A stretch of DNA of 64,000 bases from Aquilaria yunnanensis (GCA_039654915.1 CM077597.1:37298001-37362000); one strand, 5' to 3'. Positions 43,883 through 56,412 are shown, counted from the stretch's first letter. A program made the numbers and translations. The notes: generated from the sequence alone by a model not told the origin.

Positions 43883-45070
43883 GGGAAATATTTCTTTTCC
43901 TTTTCTGAATGATGAAGCACTAAGAAAAGCTTTTGATCTGCACCAAGAAATTGGTGAAGAGGCCAAGGAAGTACAATCCGCTACTAGAATTTAAAGGGGA
44001 CTACCAGCAAGAAGGATTTGAGCGGCTAGTGGAAAAGCCTCTCATGGCCAGTAAAGTCATAGACTGGATACTATGGCTGAATTAGGATTGGCTGATAATG
44101 TTTGAGGTCTGGTACACTTTGATGGGTGGCTTTATATGCTTGATTGTTAAGAGCCCATATACAGTATGTTGACATTTCCGTTTTTCAACACCCTGGAGTT
44201 TTACACAAAGAACAACAATTGGACCATGGATGATGGAGTTAAATTTAATTTGGGTAAGGAGAGCTATTTTATGTGCATTAATGACTTTGGGTGGCAGTGT
44301 GGCTTTTACACCCAGGAGCATATTTACTCTAATGAGCGTAGAGGTTCATTATGCGAATTTGGTATTATAAGCCTAAGGTGTCAAAGTTGTCAAAGTTACG
44401 ATCACCAGTTGTCTATTATGTGCACTATTTCATTGTTCATTCTATCACTATCAGGCAGGAAAGCATTGGTATTTTGATCAGGAGAGATCCTTTTTACTTA
44501 TACTACATTGTTAGCCATGTGGATTAGCATTTGGGTCATGTGTTTGCTTGGTAAGTACGTGATATCTCCCAAAAGCAACAGACCGGGGTGTTTGTGCTCG
44601 ATCATTTATTATGAGGTTGGCAAAGAACCTTGTTTTGCTTCTTTTGGTGAGACACCTTATTGAGGTACTAAGGCCTGGGTAGGCCAACTTGGATGCATTA
44701 ATGTCAATGGTAATTTTCAAGATGATCACTCTCCCTAAGAGCTCGACACATTTTATTCTAAAGGATCAAGAAGAGATGGAGGCCAAGGAGCTGGCCCCTA
44801 CTGAGGCTGAGGATGCTTCCTCTTCTGCTAGTGTCGAGGCACCTACTTTGCTGGCAATCTTTTAGAGTCTGGCACTTATCCTAGAGAGACTTGCTTTCAT
44901 GAGCACTTGCCTACTTGGCATTGAAACTTGCCTTTCTGTTGTCAAGGCAAGGTGTTTGAGTGTAAAAGAGGTCGTACGCTTCTACTACCCATGTTCCAAA
45001 ATTTCCAGAACTTCTATGTATGTTCTTCCTTCATTTTCCCAGCAGGATGATGATTCGACCAGCTAATGGA
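43883..45070 (+). pseudogene. Athila-like ORF (plant transposon protein type), copy 3
   Basis: Best preserved of the three copies. It starts FPFLNDEALRKAF after a possible splice acceptor. Then LGLADNV, FDGWLYMLDC, MLTFPFFNTLEFYTKNNNW, DDGVKFNLGKESYFMCINDF, CGFYTQEHIYSNE (44080-44335), VVYYVHYFIVHS (44400), FYLYYIVSHV, HLGHVFAW (44500-44540) and a C-terminal helical part PTLLAIF..LALILERLAFM (44845-44900). The order of a changing N-terminal part, a leucine/aromatic-rich core and an acidic or alanine-rich tail fits the Athila ORF-1 / 'putative plant transposon protein' families. About five in-frame stops and at least two frameshifts occur. It is not followed by protease or RT but directly by the non-coding tail. 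The role of these proteins is not known to me. Confidence 0.65.
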
Positions 45071-45700
45071 AGATGATCTTTAAAAGCTATTTTTGTATCA
45101 ATTTTTTGTGTTTAGTACATTATTCAAAGCGTGCTTAGTTATGAGTTTCTAGGTTGGATTTGTGGTACAAATTGGTTGATCGATATGCGGTTGACTATTG
45201 AATACTAAATAAGCAAATGGTATGAATAAGTTGATACTTCATTGTTTCCTAGTGTTGAAGTAGCTTGGGGTCTTCTCCTTTGGCGAAAGTCGATGACATC
45301 TCTAAAAGATGTGAGAAGTATGAGTATGATCAAAGATCATTTTGGATTGTCTAGTGAAATAGCTTGGGCATAAAAGGTGCTCTTGTATTTTACACTTGCT
45401 TCAAAATTTTTCAAGACATAAAGATGATTGTTTGAAAAAAAAAAGTGAAAAGTTAAATTCAGTCAGTCACCCATGTCCATTGTAATGGTTATGCTTAGTA
45501 AGCTTTGTCTTATTGTGGTTTCTCCTTCTTACTTTACATGAAAATTTTATGTTCCCTAACCTTTGAGAGCTATGGGTTGTTAGGCTAAGAATGAATTGTT
45601 TCCATTGAACAGTTTTGTTTTAAAAAGTCTTAGAATGAAAGTGTTGCATGCGTGGTAGTCTTGTTAATTTCTATGTAATTGAAGCATATAGAAATCAAAA
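45071..45700 (+). mobile_element. Non-coding tail of Athila-like element, copy 3
   Basis: Matches the reverse of 9660-10200 and of 53060-53560 (gtgttgaagtagcttggggtcttctcc; gatcaaagatcattttgga). It stops at about 45700 without a polypurine tract or LTR, where the next LTR begins. Confidence 0.6.
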
Positions 45701-47162
45701 GAGCCATTTGTATCATGTGAGAAAAGATGAATATTAAGTTTGTGACATATGTCCATGGTTAGATGTTGCATGCCTCCACTAGTTTAAGGTTGGATTTGGC
45801 TACATTTCTAGCCAAGGCTCTATGGAGAAGAAGGAAAACTAGAGAGCTAAGGCTGTGGTTTGATGTTTTCTAGGGAGGAAGAAGGGAATTCAAGTGCAAT
45901 TTCAAGAATGGAAGGTTGCTTCAACCATAAGGCTGTAGGTTTTGGTGGCGTGAAGCTTCATTTTGCTTCTAAAGCATTCATTTGGTGGTAAGGGCTAAAT
46001 ATGTTTGTTTTTCCTTGAATTCAGAAGGATGGCTGATGATTCTTGTGGAAATGGTTGGCCATATAAAATGCTTTTAGTGCCAAAGGAACCTATATGTTGG
46101 TTAGGGCTAGGGTTACCTTTGGGGTAACTATGGTGTTCTGTCTAGATATGTAGAAAGTAAGCGTTATTGTTCTATTTTGGGTGTGACCAACCCATTATGG
46201 AATCTGGAGCTCTAAGTTTATTAGCTAAGGTAAAATAATTAAGATAACAAAATGAATGTAGTGATAGGGAATGCTTGTTAGGCCCTAAAGGCTATTAAGC
46301 TATGTTGTGATGTGTGTATTGCTTTCATCTATCACTGGATGCATGTGTTGACCATGATATTATTGTTCTTTGTATGTTTTAATTATTTTCTATTGTCTTT
46401 GTTTGCATGGTAGACTCAAGTGTATAACTATGAAATATGTTAATAAGTATGCATACAATTAATATTTGGCCCTCAATAAGTTGTAAAACTTAGGCCCTAT
46501 AACTCTTCATTGCAGGGAAAGTATTGGTTGACTATGGGTCGTGTCGCTTGTCACAGTTCTGTGTTTGTGTGTTTCAGGTAATGTTATGGCTTCAAGGTAT
46601 AGTTAACCAATATTGTTCAATATGTGTGATGGTTAGGCATAGTGGTACTTTCCTTACAGGCACTAAGTTGCTGGATAGTGGGAACTAGCTAAGAGTTTCA
46701 TCAGTTTTAGTGCCTTAGTTAGCTAGTTGTATGAGCTTAAGGCTATGTTTATGTGTGTATGTAAGTTTGGTTAATGAAGATATGCTTGTGCAATTGGACA
46801 TGTATCGATGGTGGCTGATGGTAGGCTTACCAGGGCACCATGTAAACCTTTATGTCTCTTTGCCTCAAATGTGTTTAAATTTTACCATATGCTGTGTGTT
46901 GGTTGCCCAATCTATTTTTTTCTATGGAATGGCATTTAAAACTAGCTTGAATTATATTTTTGGAATAAAACAAACTTTCATAACTAGCGTTAACAATTTT
47001 TGTTGTTTTGGTTAAAATTGAGAAGCAAAGTGCTAAAATTTGGCTAAGTGTGCTAAAACACATGTCCTAACCCCACTTAATAGAGCTGTTTGATTATGTT
47101 TTTCTACTATACACTTGAAAGGCATGGAAATGCATAGCCTAAGGGTGGTTTAGCCCATGACA
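45701..47162 (+). mobile_element. Chromovirus 5' LTR (family T), start missing
   Basis: Homologous to 7070-8150 of the 3' LTR at 6720. It ends TAGCCCATGACA at 47162 and is followed by a primer binding site. About 350 bases at the start, present in the other copy, are lacking. It contains the intron-like gctaaggtaaaat (about 46225) and tcattgcagggaaag (about 46510) pair. Short frames at 46731-47063 are not conserved. Confidence 0.75.
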
Positions 47163-47164
47163 AA

Positions 47165-47182
47165 TTTCGGTGTCAAAGCAGG
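47165..47182 (+). promoter_or_regulatory. Primer binding site (initiator tRNA-Met type)
   Basis: tttcggtgtcaaagcagg, a few changes from the tggtatcagagca start used by many plant Gypsy and Copia elements, three bases after the LTR end. Confidence 0.7.
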
Positions 47183-47284
47183 TTATTAGGACATAATACT
47201 ATAAATTTGGTTAGGCAAGTGCCCACTTAGAGTCACAAGGATAGGGATATTGAGCATTTGGTTATCTATTGTGTTCATTTTAGG

Positions 47285-50200
47285 ATGATGACTAGAGGTA
47301 GAGAAAGAGAGGTAGAGGACCAAGAAAGAGCTATGGAAGAGCAATTCACTAGGTTTGATCACCTTGGAAATGTAGAAACAAATAAAAATAGGGCTTAATA
47401 GCCTAAAATTAGGGCCAATGTGCTTGGACATAACATAGATTGGTAGAAAAGAATGGAACAAATGATGGAAATGATGCAAAAAGCTATTGCTTAGTTGGTA
47501 GTGGGCATTCAAACCCTAACAAGGGGATGTGCTCAAGCACCAATTGGTGCAGAAGCTATTAGAGAGCCAGAGGAGGAAAGGAAGGAAAGAGGTCTAGGAA
47601 GGAACTGGTGGCAAATGACCAGGCTAGCAGAAATTGTAAGGGGCATAGAGAGGGGCAAGATGAACAAAGAATACACCTTATGTTACCCACTTCGGGGTAG
47701 TCCAATTCTAGTGCCAAAATTGTGCATTTAGACTCCCAAGATTGGTAATGTTCTGTAGGCTATCAGAACACTACCCTTAGTGTGCATACCCAAGTGGCCC
47801 TCTTGGGCATTATGTAAACACAAGCACATTAGTCCAACCATCACACACATATTCACATTTCATGCATACTATGGCAGCAAAGAAGGAAAACACTGGCACA
47901 AGTCTTAATATTGGCTACCATACATTAGGCAATCTTGTTAAGTTCTAGTGACAAGCCACTGCACCTGTAATTTCCACTAACAAACTGTATCATTCTAGCC
48001 ATGTACCCCCCATTTTTTCCTTGCTCCATTATGAATTAGAGACTTAGAGCAAACCAAGGAATTTTTTTTACATCAATAGCCCATTTATGGACCAAGTTAC
48101 GGATTTTTTAAGTTGGTTACCAAATTTGGACCAAATGAACAGTAACTTAGCCAAATTTGCAACATTATACCTTTGGCTACAGGGCTCCAAATTCAGAAAT
48201 TCCAAATTTCAGTTCAACCACTAGATGTTGTCTACGTGTGGCCAAAATTTCATACAAATATTCCATCTACATAGGGAGATATAGAATTTTAAGTGCATAG
48301 TTGAAATTCTGGTCACTTTATGACCATTTTGTCCATAAAAAATTTCGTAAGTGTGCAAACACTTGATTCAGATGGGGAAAACCCTTCAAAGCTATCCCAT
48401 ATATGTCCATTACACATAGGAATTAAATTCCCTTGCTTTAAACAAATTTATGTGGCCAAAACAGAATTTATAAGTAAGCAGCCCATCATTCACACTTAGG
48501 CAGCTTTGCACCACATCACTTACATAGCCAAAACATTACTCAAATGTTCACATACTTGTCTCACTTTACACACACTACATGTACATGCATACATGCACTA
48601 AAAAATGGTCTTAACTCAGCTAAATATGCAACCTAGGTTACAGGAGTGCCTGAGACACATTGGACTCCAGAACAGGATGCTGGACAGCTGCCGCACAACA
48701 TAATAAGTACCACAATTAAAAATACCAAATGTGTTCCTAAAATCACCAAAATTTCCAGATCACAACTAGACACCTGAAAGTTCATGTACCTGAAATTTCA
48801 GATCAAAACATAAACCGAAATGGTTAGTTTGAATGTGATCTTTCTGCTGGACCTGAAAATGACAGAATTGAGGGGAGTAAGTTTCATTGAGAAACTTAGT
48901 AAGGGTAACACTTGGATTCAATAGGCAATGTGAATATCATGAAAACATACATCCAAATACACTAAAACACAAAAACCACAATGCATATATACAAGCTATA
49001 GCAACCAAATGCAGCAGCCATTCACAACCAACAAACACATGAAATGCAGCAGCAACAATGGTTGGTCTTAAGACAATTTTAACACTAGTTACTACTAACT
49101 TTGGGCTCTAGAAACCCTCATTTCATTGCCATCTTTGTGCACTTCACACTAGGCCACCAAAACTTCAATAAGTGCACTCACCTAACTAAGCTTGGTTCAT
49201 CAAGCTCATGGCTCTCTTCCAAGCTTAGCCCTAGCTCCATGGTTTCTTGAAAATACAGAAAACAACCCATGAGAGCAAGAGAACCCTTACCAAAGTGCGT
49301 AGGCGGAAAATCAAGCTTGATCCTTGAAGTATCGAAGCAATAGCTCTAGTTTGCTTCCAATTGCTTCCTTTTGTCTTCAATTTCAATCAATTGCAAGTTT
49401 GAAGGTGTGGTTGCTATGGAGGAAGTGTGGCTGTGTTCTTGGGCTGGAGGAGGATGAAAATGAGAGAGGGATAAGTGATTTGGTCACTTAAATGGCCTTA
49501 AATGAGCTTAAGGGCACAAAACACACTTAAACAAGCTTAACCTTGCTTTATGTTGTTTTCCTTCTCACTAATTATGTTTTCTTTGTCTTAAACTCATTGG
49601 TACACATCTGCCCAACGTTTTTTACTATTTATCAAGTTTTTGCTGCCCCCCCCCCCATGATGGGATAACCCAACAATTCCACCTTTTAACTTAAGTCAAA
49701 AGCTTGAACACCGTAAGGTTTACGCTAAGACATTTAGGTCCTTAATGTCTTTAGTGTTTCTGTTGTCAAAACTTGTCTTCCATGAGCAATTTGGTCCCCC
49801 AATAGCACTTTTATACCATTCATATCCTTCCCATAACTCTCCATAGCTCTTTCTTGAGAGTTTTGCAATTGAGTACCCGAATTTTCAAAACCTTACAAAA
49901 AAGTCCATAGGTTGCTTGACAAACAAGCAACCCTTAATGCTTTTCTTGGGGGCCAAGTTACCAACTTGGAACACTTTTAAGGAGGTGTTGATCATGCCTT
50001 TTACCCCCCACACTTTAATCACTGTGGTGAGAATTACACAATATAATGGTTTTTAGTCATTATATCACACTTGCAATTCTCCCATTTTTGTGTGGTGGTA
50101 ACACCTTAGGGCTACGAGGGTAAGATCAGAAGTGAGGCAACAGGCCAAATATGATATAGAAGTGAGTCAAGACCTGGAAGAAGAAGAACAGCAAGGTAGC

Positions 50201-51567
50201 AATGATAGAAGATAAGAACAAGCTTCTGAAAGTAGAAGAAGGCGCATACTAAGGAGGGTTAGATCCAGGAATCATGCTAGAAGGGAAATAAGGCATAGTG
50301 GTTAAGTACTAAGAGAAGGAAAAGTAGAAGTCATTTTTTCCCTCAAACCCCCAATATTTAACGGAAGTGGTGATCTAAAAGAAGCTGAATTCTGGATCTA
50401 CTAAATTGACAAAGCTTTTGGGAGGCTAGAGGTTGCCTTAACATAGAAGGTACTCTTGGAAACTTTAGGATTGAACGGAGTGCAGAATTATGGTGGAGAG
50501 TTGTGGAAAGAACCTATCAAAGAATGAAAAATAAGTGGCCAACTAAGAGAAGAAGGGATCAAGATGGGCTGAATTTATTGAAATCTTTCAACAACAATTT
50601 ATGGGTAAAGCTGTTAAGGATCAGTAACAAGTTGAGTTTCATTAACTTGAGCAAGGAGAGTTATTTGTGATGGAGTATGAGCACAAGTTAACTAGTCTCA
50701 CAAGATATTCCCCACAGTATTATGGGTAGGAGGATTTCAAAACCAAAAGATTCTTGAGCTGGTTAAGGCCTGAATTCCGATAGATCCTTAAAGCCATAAG
50801 CTTTGAAGATTATTATGAAGCTTTACAAAAAGCACTGAGCTTGGAACAAGAGTTCTAGTACTAGGAGAAGAAAGTACCCGGAAGGGCCAATAGTGCATAG
50901 AAGGGTAGCAAGGAAAGGGCCAGAAAGGAGCTAGTGGTACAAGAAACCAAAAGGAAGTGAAAAAGGAGACAGAACCACAGAAGTTTGTACCACAATCCCA
51001 AACTTGTGGCAAATATCATGGCTATAAGCTAAGTTATGGCTCTTTGAAATATCGCTCATAGGGGCATTGGGTGAACGATTGCCCCATCAAGGAGGTTTGG
51101 TTCAATATAGCCCAAAACACAACAAACTAGAAGAATGGTACCACTACCACTAACTAAACCTAACTTGGGAGGTCCTAGTAACGAAGTACTACATAAAGGA
51201 TAGCAACTATAAGGAAGGGTTTTCCAAATCAAGGTAGCAAGGAAGCTACAAGAGTTAGAATTTGAGAGAAGAAACACTGGTGAAGAAAGGTGGAAAAGGG
51301 AAACACTTAAAGTTAAACTTTATCTTAATGATAAACTTCTCTCTGCGCTTTATGATACTAGAGCTTTTATCTATACTATCTCTACTATGCTTGTTAGAGA
51401 AATAAACTTGGAATTAACTACATTATCTAAAATACATCTGGTTAAAACCATTCAAGAAGAAAATTATGTTTATCCAGCACATCTGGCTAATCTGATCAAA
51501 CTTGAAACTAATGGTTACAATGTTATATTAGGCCCAAATTGGCTTGCTAAAAACCATGTGATTGCTG
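47285..51567 (+). pseudogene. Chromovirus gag and protease, split by a solo LTR
   Basis: Gag starts MMTRGREREVEDQERAMEEQ at 47285, like the gag start at 63748. It is cut at 47680 by the solo LTR and goes on from 50109. The capsid part reads KPPIFNGSGDLKEAEFWIY (50350-50400), then IDKAFGRLEVA and FNNNLWVKLL-like text in other frames. A worn zinc knuckle lies at 51000-51090 (CGKYHGY...GHWVNDCP). Protease follows at 51310-51570 (KLYLNDKLLSALYDTRAFIYT, then NVILGPNWLAKNH). The active site reads D-T-R-A where D-T/S-G-A is usual. Many stops. Reverse transcriptase should follow but the Athila-like LTR at 51568 interrupts and it does not resume in the window. Confidence 0.8.
47681..50103 (-). mobile_element. 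Solo LTR of family S, TSD CCTTA
   Basis: The reverse complement of this block matches 1731-4210 from end to end (for example aaaaatgggagaatt, acaagcaacctatgg, ggggaaa-type blocks). It starts TGTTACCCAC and ends GGTGGTAACA. CCTTA lies on both sides (47676-47680 and 50104-50108). 2,423 bp. It contains an 11-base C run at 49646-49656. No gene. Confidence 0.92.
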
Positions 51568-52987
51568 TGTTCATAGTTCACAATAAACCTTTCCCATTAC
51601 ACTAATAAATAATGTTGATGTGTCAAATCTCTTTATACTAAAAAATATATGAAAGTGCACCTAACATCAAAGCATAGCAGTGGCAAGTAGAAAAATCATT
51701 TTTCCCAAGGAATAAAGATTCTCCATCATACTTTACTCCTATCTATTATCACCAACAATTAAAGAGTTTGTTTAACTAACTAGTATGAATTAACTAAACT
51801 AGACTAATGCAACAAAAAAAAATTGCTAACTTTTGAAGGCAGTAGAAAACAACTAAGGCAATCAATAATAAGAAACCTCATACCTAGAATGAATCCCCCT
51901 AGAACTTGTTTTGTGTTGCTATTACTTTGATTTAAAAGCATTATGATTAACATGGACAGTTGAGTACAACCTAATGTAGATAAGCCATATTATTCCCATT
52001 ACACAAACCTTATTCTCTAGTCACTAGTAGGGTGTCTAGGCCTATCATACTTTCTAAGAACACATTACAGGCCCTATAATGCACTACAAGGTTTCACCTT
52101 AGCCTATGATAATATCCCTTTTATCCAATGGTGATCAACAACAAACATACCGGATAATACCTGATGCATGTTCTTTATCCCACATTGAATTAATAGGCTA
52201 GCTACTATGAATCAACGCATTAAAGAACAATGGATGAATATCAAGAAAAAACACATAAATTTTAAACCAAAAAGCAATCACAATCACAAAATCATCCTAG
52301 GGTTCATTTATTCTAAACATGCTTTCAAAAAGTTTAGCTTATAGTGCTATAAAAAAAACACAACAAAATCGAAAGAAAACTAAGAACAGAATTATCCATG
52401 GCTAAATTTGTTCTTCCCCAAAAAATCTTCGATCCAGCACTCATAAAAAGTTATCAATCATCAAGATTGTCTCCAATAGCCTTCATCAATGAAAATCTCT
52501 TTTTTTTTTTGTATTTTTTGCCTCTTGGCCTACCCAGGTAGCCCTGGGCCGCCTATGTTCTCCCAACTTGTTCTTTTTAAAAAGCTTCAAAAGTACTAAA
52601 GGAACCCTAACAGCATACACACACGGGTTGTAATATTGGCATGTTTAAGAAACACAGTCTTTAACACGTGCATGTTTAAGACTGTGTTTAAGACTAGAAA
52701 AAAAATTGTGAACTTTAATGACTTGGTTAAGAACATGGGCGTGTAGGCAAACACGGGTGTGTAAGGCACTACATTGGTGTGTTTTAAGGGTGTGTCTGCT
52801 TTAAAATTTCACCAAAACATGCAATTCAGCTCAAAAACTTTGCGAAAATCCTCCCTAACTCAATTTAATCTAAAATGTGACCTAAAAATGAAATATGAAC
52901 AAATTAAGTGGAATATGCTAGCATAAATAAAGTGAAGCAAATACAAGGGAAAACATTCAGAAAACATGACTAAATATGAGTATATCG
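51568..52987 (-). mobile_element. 3' LTR of Athila-like element, copy 2
   Basis: Homologous to 8185-9593. The minus-strand start lies at about 52987 next to a worn purine tract, the other end near tgttcatagttcaca. It contains a cacg-motif-rich stretch at 52610-52800 and a run of T at 52500-52510. The outer end is uncertain by about 30 bp. Confidence 0.65.
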
Positions 52988-55289
52988 TACCTCGCACTTG
53001 AACTTTTGCTTGCCCTTAAGCAAAAAATCAAGAAAAAAAACTTAGGAAAATATTTTTTAAAACTGTCAAAGCTATTAGGATGTATAATCATTTCCTGGAG
53101 TAAAGAGATATATAGAGGATTGAGACTTTAATTATCTTAAGAAATTAACAAGACTACCAAGCATGCAGCTTTACCTATCTAACACTTTTCAAAACAAAAA
53201 TAATTTGACATTCTCAAGCTACCAAGTTATATCTCTCAAAATTGAAAGGATAACATTAAATTTTCATGGAAAGTATAAAAGCAGAAACCACACAAAGCAA
53301 AAGCTCATTATGCATAACCTTTCATACGGAAAACTATGGATTGGGCAATTAATTGACTTTTTTCAATTTCTTTCTCCTTCTTTTTCAACCAATTCTTGTC
53401 ATGTATTGAAAAATTTTGTACCAAGTGTACACTATAGAAGATCTATCTATACCAAAGCTAATTCTCAACATAATCAAAGATGATCCTTCATCATGCTCAT
53501 GCTCTTATCACCTTTTCAAGTTGTGATCAACCCTTGCCTTAGGGGAAGACCTCAACCTACTTCAACACTAAAAATAGTGGAGAAGCATGCATTCATACCA
53601 TACGTTAACTTACTTTATCAACAATCAACCACAAATCCATCAACCAAACTTACTACAAACCATTATAGAAACTCAAAACTTAGCATACTTTGAATAGTGT
53701 TCCAAATTTCCACTAGCTTGCTAATGAAGTGCAAAAATGTTTCATAACAAATTTGGCACAAAAGTTAAAGATTAGGAATCACTTACTTGGTTTTCAAGTC
53801 AAGAACTCAAGACATTGAATTAACAACTACTCTTTAATAAGCACAAGCTCAATAAAATGATTCAAAACAATTAAGCTCCAAAAATTAAAAAAAAAATAAA
53901 AATTCTCATAACTATTACTAAAAAGATATAGATAAGCAACAATAAAATAAATAAAGGCTTAAGATGCAACCTACTCCCCCTCACTTAAATTGTACATCGC
54001 CTTCCATATACTAGCATGGAAAGTAATGTGAAAAAAAAGAGTGACAAATTTATACCACCCATGATGCGAACCCCTATGGTATAAAGACCATGAAACGCGC
54101 CCAAGATGAGATTCAAGCTCCACAAGACATCAAAAAGACTGGGTTTAAAACCCCCACCCCTAATCAACCTGTGATTAGAAACGAGAAGTATAGAACTCCA
54201 AGAACACAAGCACACTTGTGCACCAAGGCAGTCCGCCAAGAACCAAAGAGAAAACCTCTCCAAAGAGCAATATTATTTCGGCAATAATCTATGTGTTTAC
54301 ATCCAGAATATGTGCCTTTATATAGGCCTAAACTAGGGTTAAAAGCTTGGCAAAATTCGCAGCCTAAATCCCTTAGGAATCCTAGATACAAAGACATAGG
54401 AAATCCTAGTCAAATTAGGACTCTAATTCCTAGTTTGAACAAGTTTAATAAATGCAGCGTATTCCACTTGCCCAAAACAATTTAAAACTATTCCATAGCC
54501 TAAATAACTTCCTAAATAATGTATCTAAATAGGATTTGAATGAAAATAAAATATAAATACAAGATTAAACCCGAAAACTCCCAAATAGCCTTTTTGGGTG
54601 CATTTTGGGCACTTTAAGGTTCTCTCTTGTATCTTCAGCTCCAAGCTTGAATCTTTGAGTTCCAATGGGATGAATCTTCATATTAGATGTGGTAATGAAG
54701 GTCTGGAAAGTTAGAGCTCAAAAATCCAGCTTGTGGACACAAAATGCATCAAGAACACTTAAGGTGGCTCAAATGGTGCACTTTGAGTGGTGTCCTTGGT
54801 GTCCTTGTTTTGTGGCTTGTCTAAGCACTCCAGAACTGAGTACCAAGCATATCCATCATCTCCATATGGTGTCTTGAAAGTTCCAGCAGCTCCTTGTGAA
54901 GTTCCATGTCCATTCTCCATGAAGAAACTTGAAACAAAGCCTTGTAGTGCACTTGAGAGCTCCTTAGCTTTCTTCCTTGTCATAGGTCCACTAGAAACCT
55001 TCAATGGGTCCTTGCCTTCTCCATGTGTGCCTTCCTTGATCATATCAACCCATGAGAAGAGAAATTCAGTTGCGTGTCTTGCAAGTCAGCACTTCAAAAC
55101 ATTCCAAAAAGAGGGTTTATTCAGGCTTCCAATAAAAGATTTGAAGGCTTCCAAAGAAAATAGAAAAGTTGATCAACCACAAATAAAGGAAAAGAAACAT
55201 AAGCAAATATAGAAACTAAAATAAAATAGTACAAAATAAAATAGGATAAACCGATGTTCGAAAGAAGTAATAATATCCAAACATGGGAA
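52988..55289 (-). mobile_element. Non-coding tail of Athila-like element, copy 2
   Basis: Matches 9594-10975. It reaches from the LTR up to the ORF remnant at 55290 and is interrupted by the 986-bp solo LTR at 54062-55047. The signature acttaaattgtacatcgcc is at 53981. Apart from the insertion I see no gene in it. Confidence 0.6.
54062..55047 (-). mobile_element. 986-bp solo LTR carrying the end of a pol-like frame, TSD ACCCA
   Basis: Plus strand TGATGCGAACC...GATCATATCA, with ACCCA at 54057-54061 and 55048-55052. On the minus strand it begins TGATATGATCAAGG, holds a TATA box (cctatataaagg, about 54318-54329) and ends GGTTCGCATCA. A 94-residue open frame (55043-54759, minus) starts inside its first bases; GPMTRKKAKELSSALQGFVSSFF resembles the last part of some Gypsy polyproteins (GPxTRxxAKxL). 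The frame would then end inside the 3' LTR of the parent element. Family not identified. Confidence 0.75.
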
Positions 55290-56404
55290 GGATTGGCAAA
55301 AGTGCTTGGAGTAGTGATCATCTATCCAAGCATAGCCCTAGTAACCCTAACCTATGTACTCAACTCCACAACCATGGGATCAACTCAGGCCCCTCCAACT
55401 TCCTTGGTAGTAGTAGAAGCAACAATAGTAGTCCTGGGAACACTCCATTTAGCAACAAACTCTCCCTTAGTCATATCCCTTCCACAGCTTCATCCATTTG
55501 TAGTCCATCAGTGGTGGCTTTATCTCTCACTGTAGTGGCCACTAAGCCTCATCAACACCGCCCTGCCGATCAATATTCTCTGTAAATGGCAAAGTAGTTG
55601 ATTAAGTAATCATCATCCTGGGAGGACCGGTGAGCATAACCTAAGGTACCAGCCTCATCAAATCAGGGAAACTATAAGCATATCATCTCCTCCATCCTCA
55701 GTGTCCTCACCTTAATACCAAAAAGATGGTAGCTAACAATCAACATCTGATCTATCATAAACTCAAGGTGATCCAAGATGAGCTACTACCTCTCAAAGAT
55801 ATTTGATAAAGTGGGCGATCGAGCATTAGTAGAGGTAGAGGTAGCCTGGGCCTCAGTAGCAGCCCTATTTTCCTCTTGAATCTCCTCCTATGTCCTTAGT
55901 ATAAACCTCATTAAGCTGTCAAGGTGGTTAGTCTTCTTCAGCATCCTCCTAGCCTTAAATGAATCCATGTTGGTCATTCCAGCTTCACTCCCTCTGTAAT
56001 TAGCTGATTTGGTGGGAAAACCTCAATGTTCTACGCCAACCTCATCACATACAGTCCTACACATATAGCCTTGATCCTTGCATGGCATGTAGTGTCCTGC
56101 AATCACCAAGCAAATGATACTCCTAAGCGGCAACACACTCTGCAGATGATGCAGAAAAGGTAGAAAAGGTTCATCTTCATCACGACGCACGTATTCTCTC
56201 TTCATCACCACGCATATACTCTCCCTCTTACTAAGAATGAAGTAGGTGATCAAGTAATGCACATAATGCATGACTGGCAATATCAACTTGGATGACTTGG
56301 ATGATGTCAGCTGCTAGATACCTCTATCCTCAACAATCTTTACCTGGAACTCTTGTTAAGTTGGGGTAGTGGCTTCAAACTCAAAAATTGAGCCTTTATG
56401 CTCA
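55290..56404 (-). pseudogene. Athila-like ORF (plant transposon protein type), copy 2
   Basis: Minus strand from 56300: MHYVHYLITYFILSKRESI, NLFYLFCIICRVCCRLGVSFAW, YMCRTVCDEVGVEH, PTWIHLRL-type text, then STNARSPTLSNIFERQ and LILDHLEFMIDQMLI (55840-55750) and a C-terminal stretch to 55290 that is shared only with copy 1. The N-terminal part (matching 43883-44390 of copy 3) is absent because a Gypsy LTR starts at 56413. Frameshifts and stops are frequent. Neighbours: its own tail and LTR lie downstream on the same strand, which shows that the ORF belongs to this element. Confidence 0.6.
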
Positions 56405-56412
56405 TCAAAATT

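Noticed and set aside
43883..45070. Envelope-like gene or plant pararetrovirus origin for the Athila-like ORF
   Set aside because: No signal peptide, membrane segment or movement-protein motif is visible; the text fits plant transposon protein families better.
49646..49656. Run of eleven C
   Set aside because: A single homopolymer inside an old LTR; it may even be a sequencing artefact.
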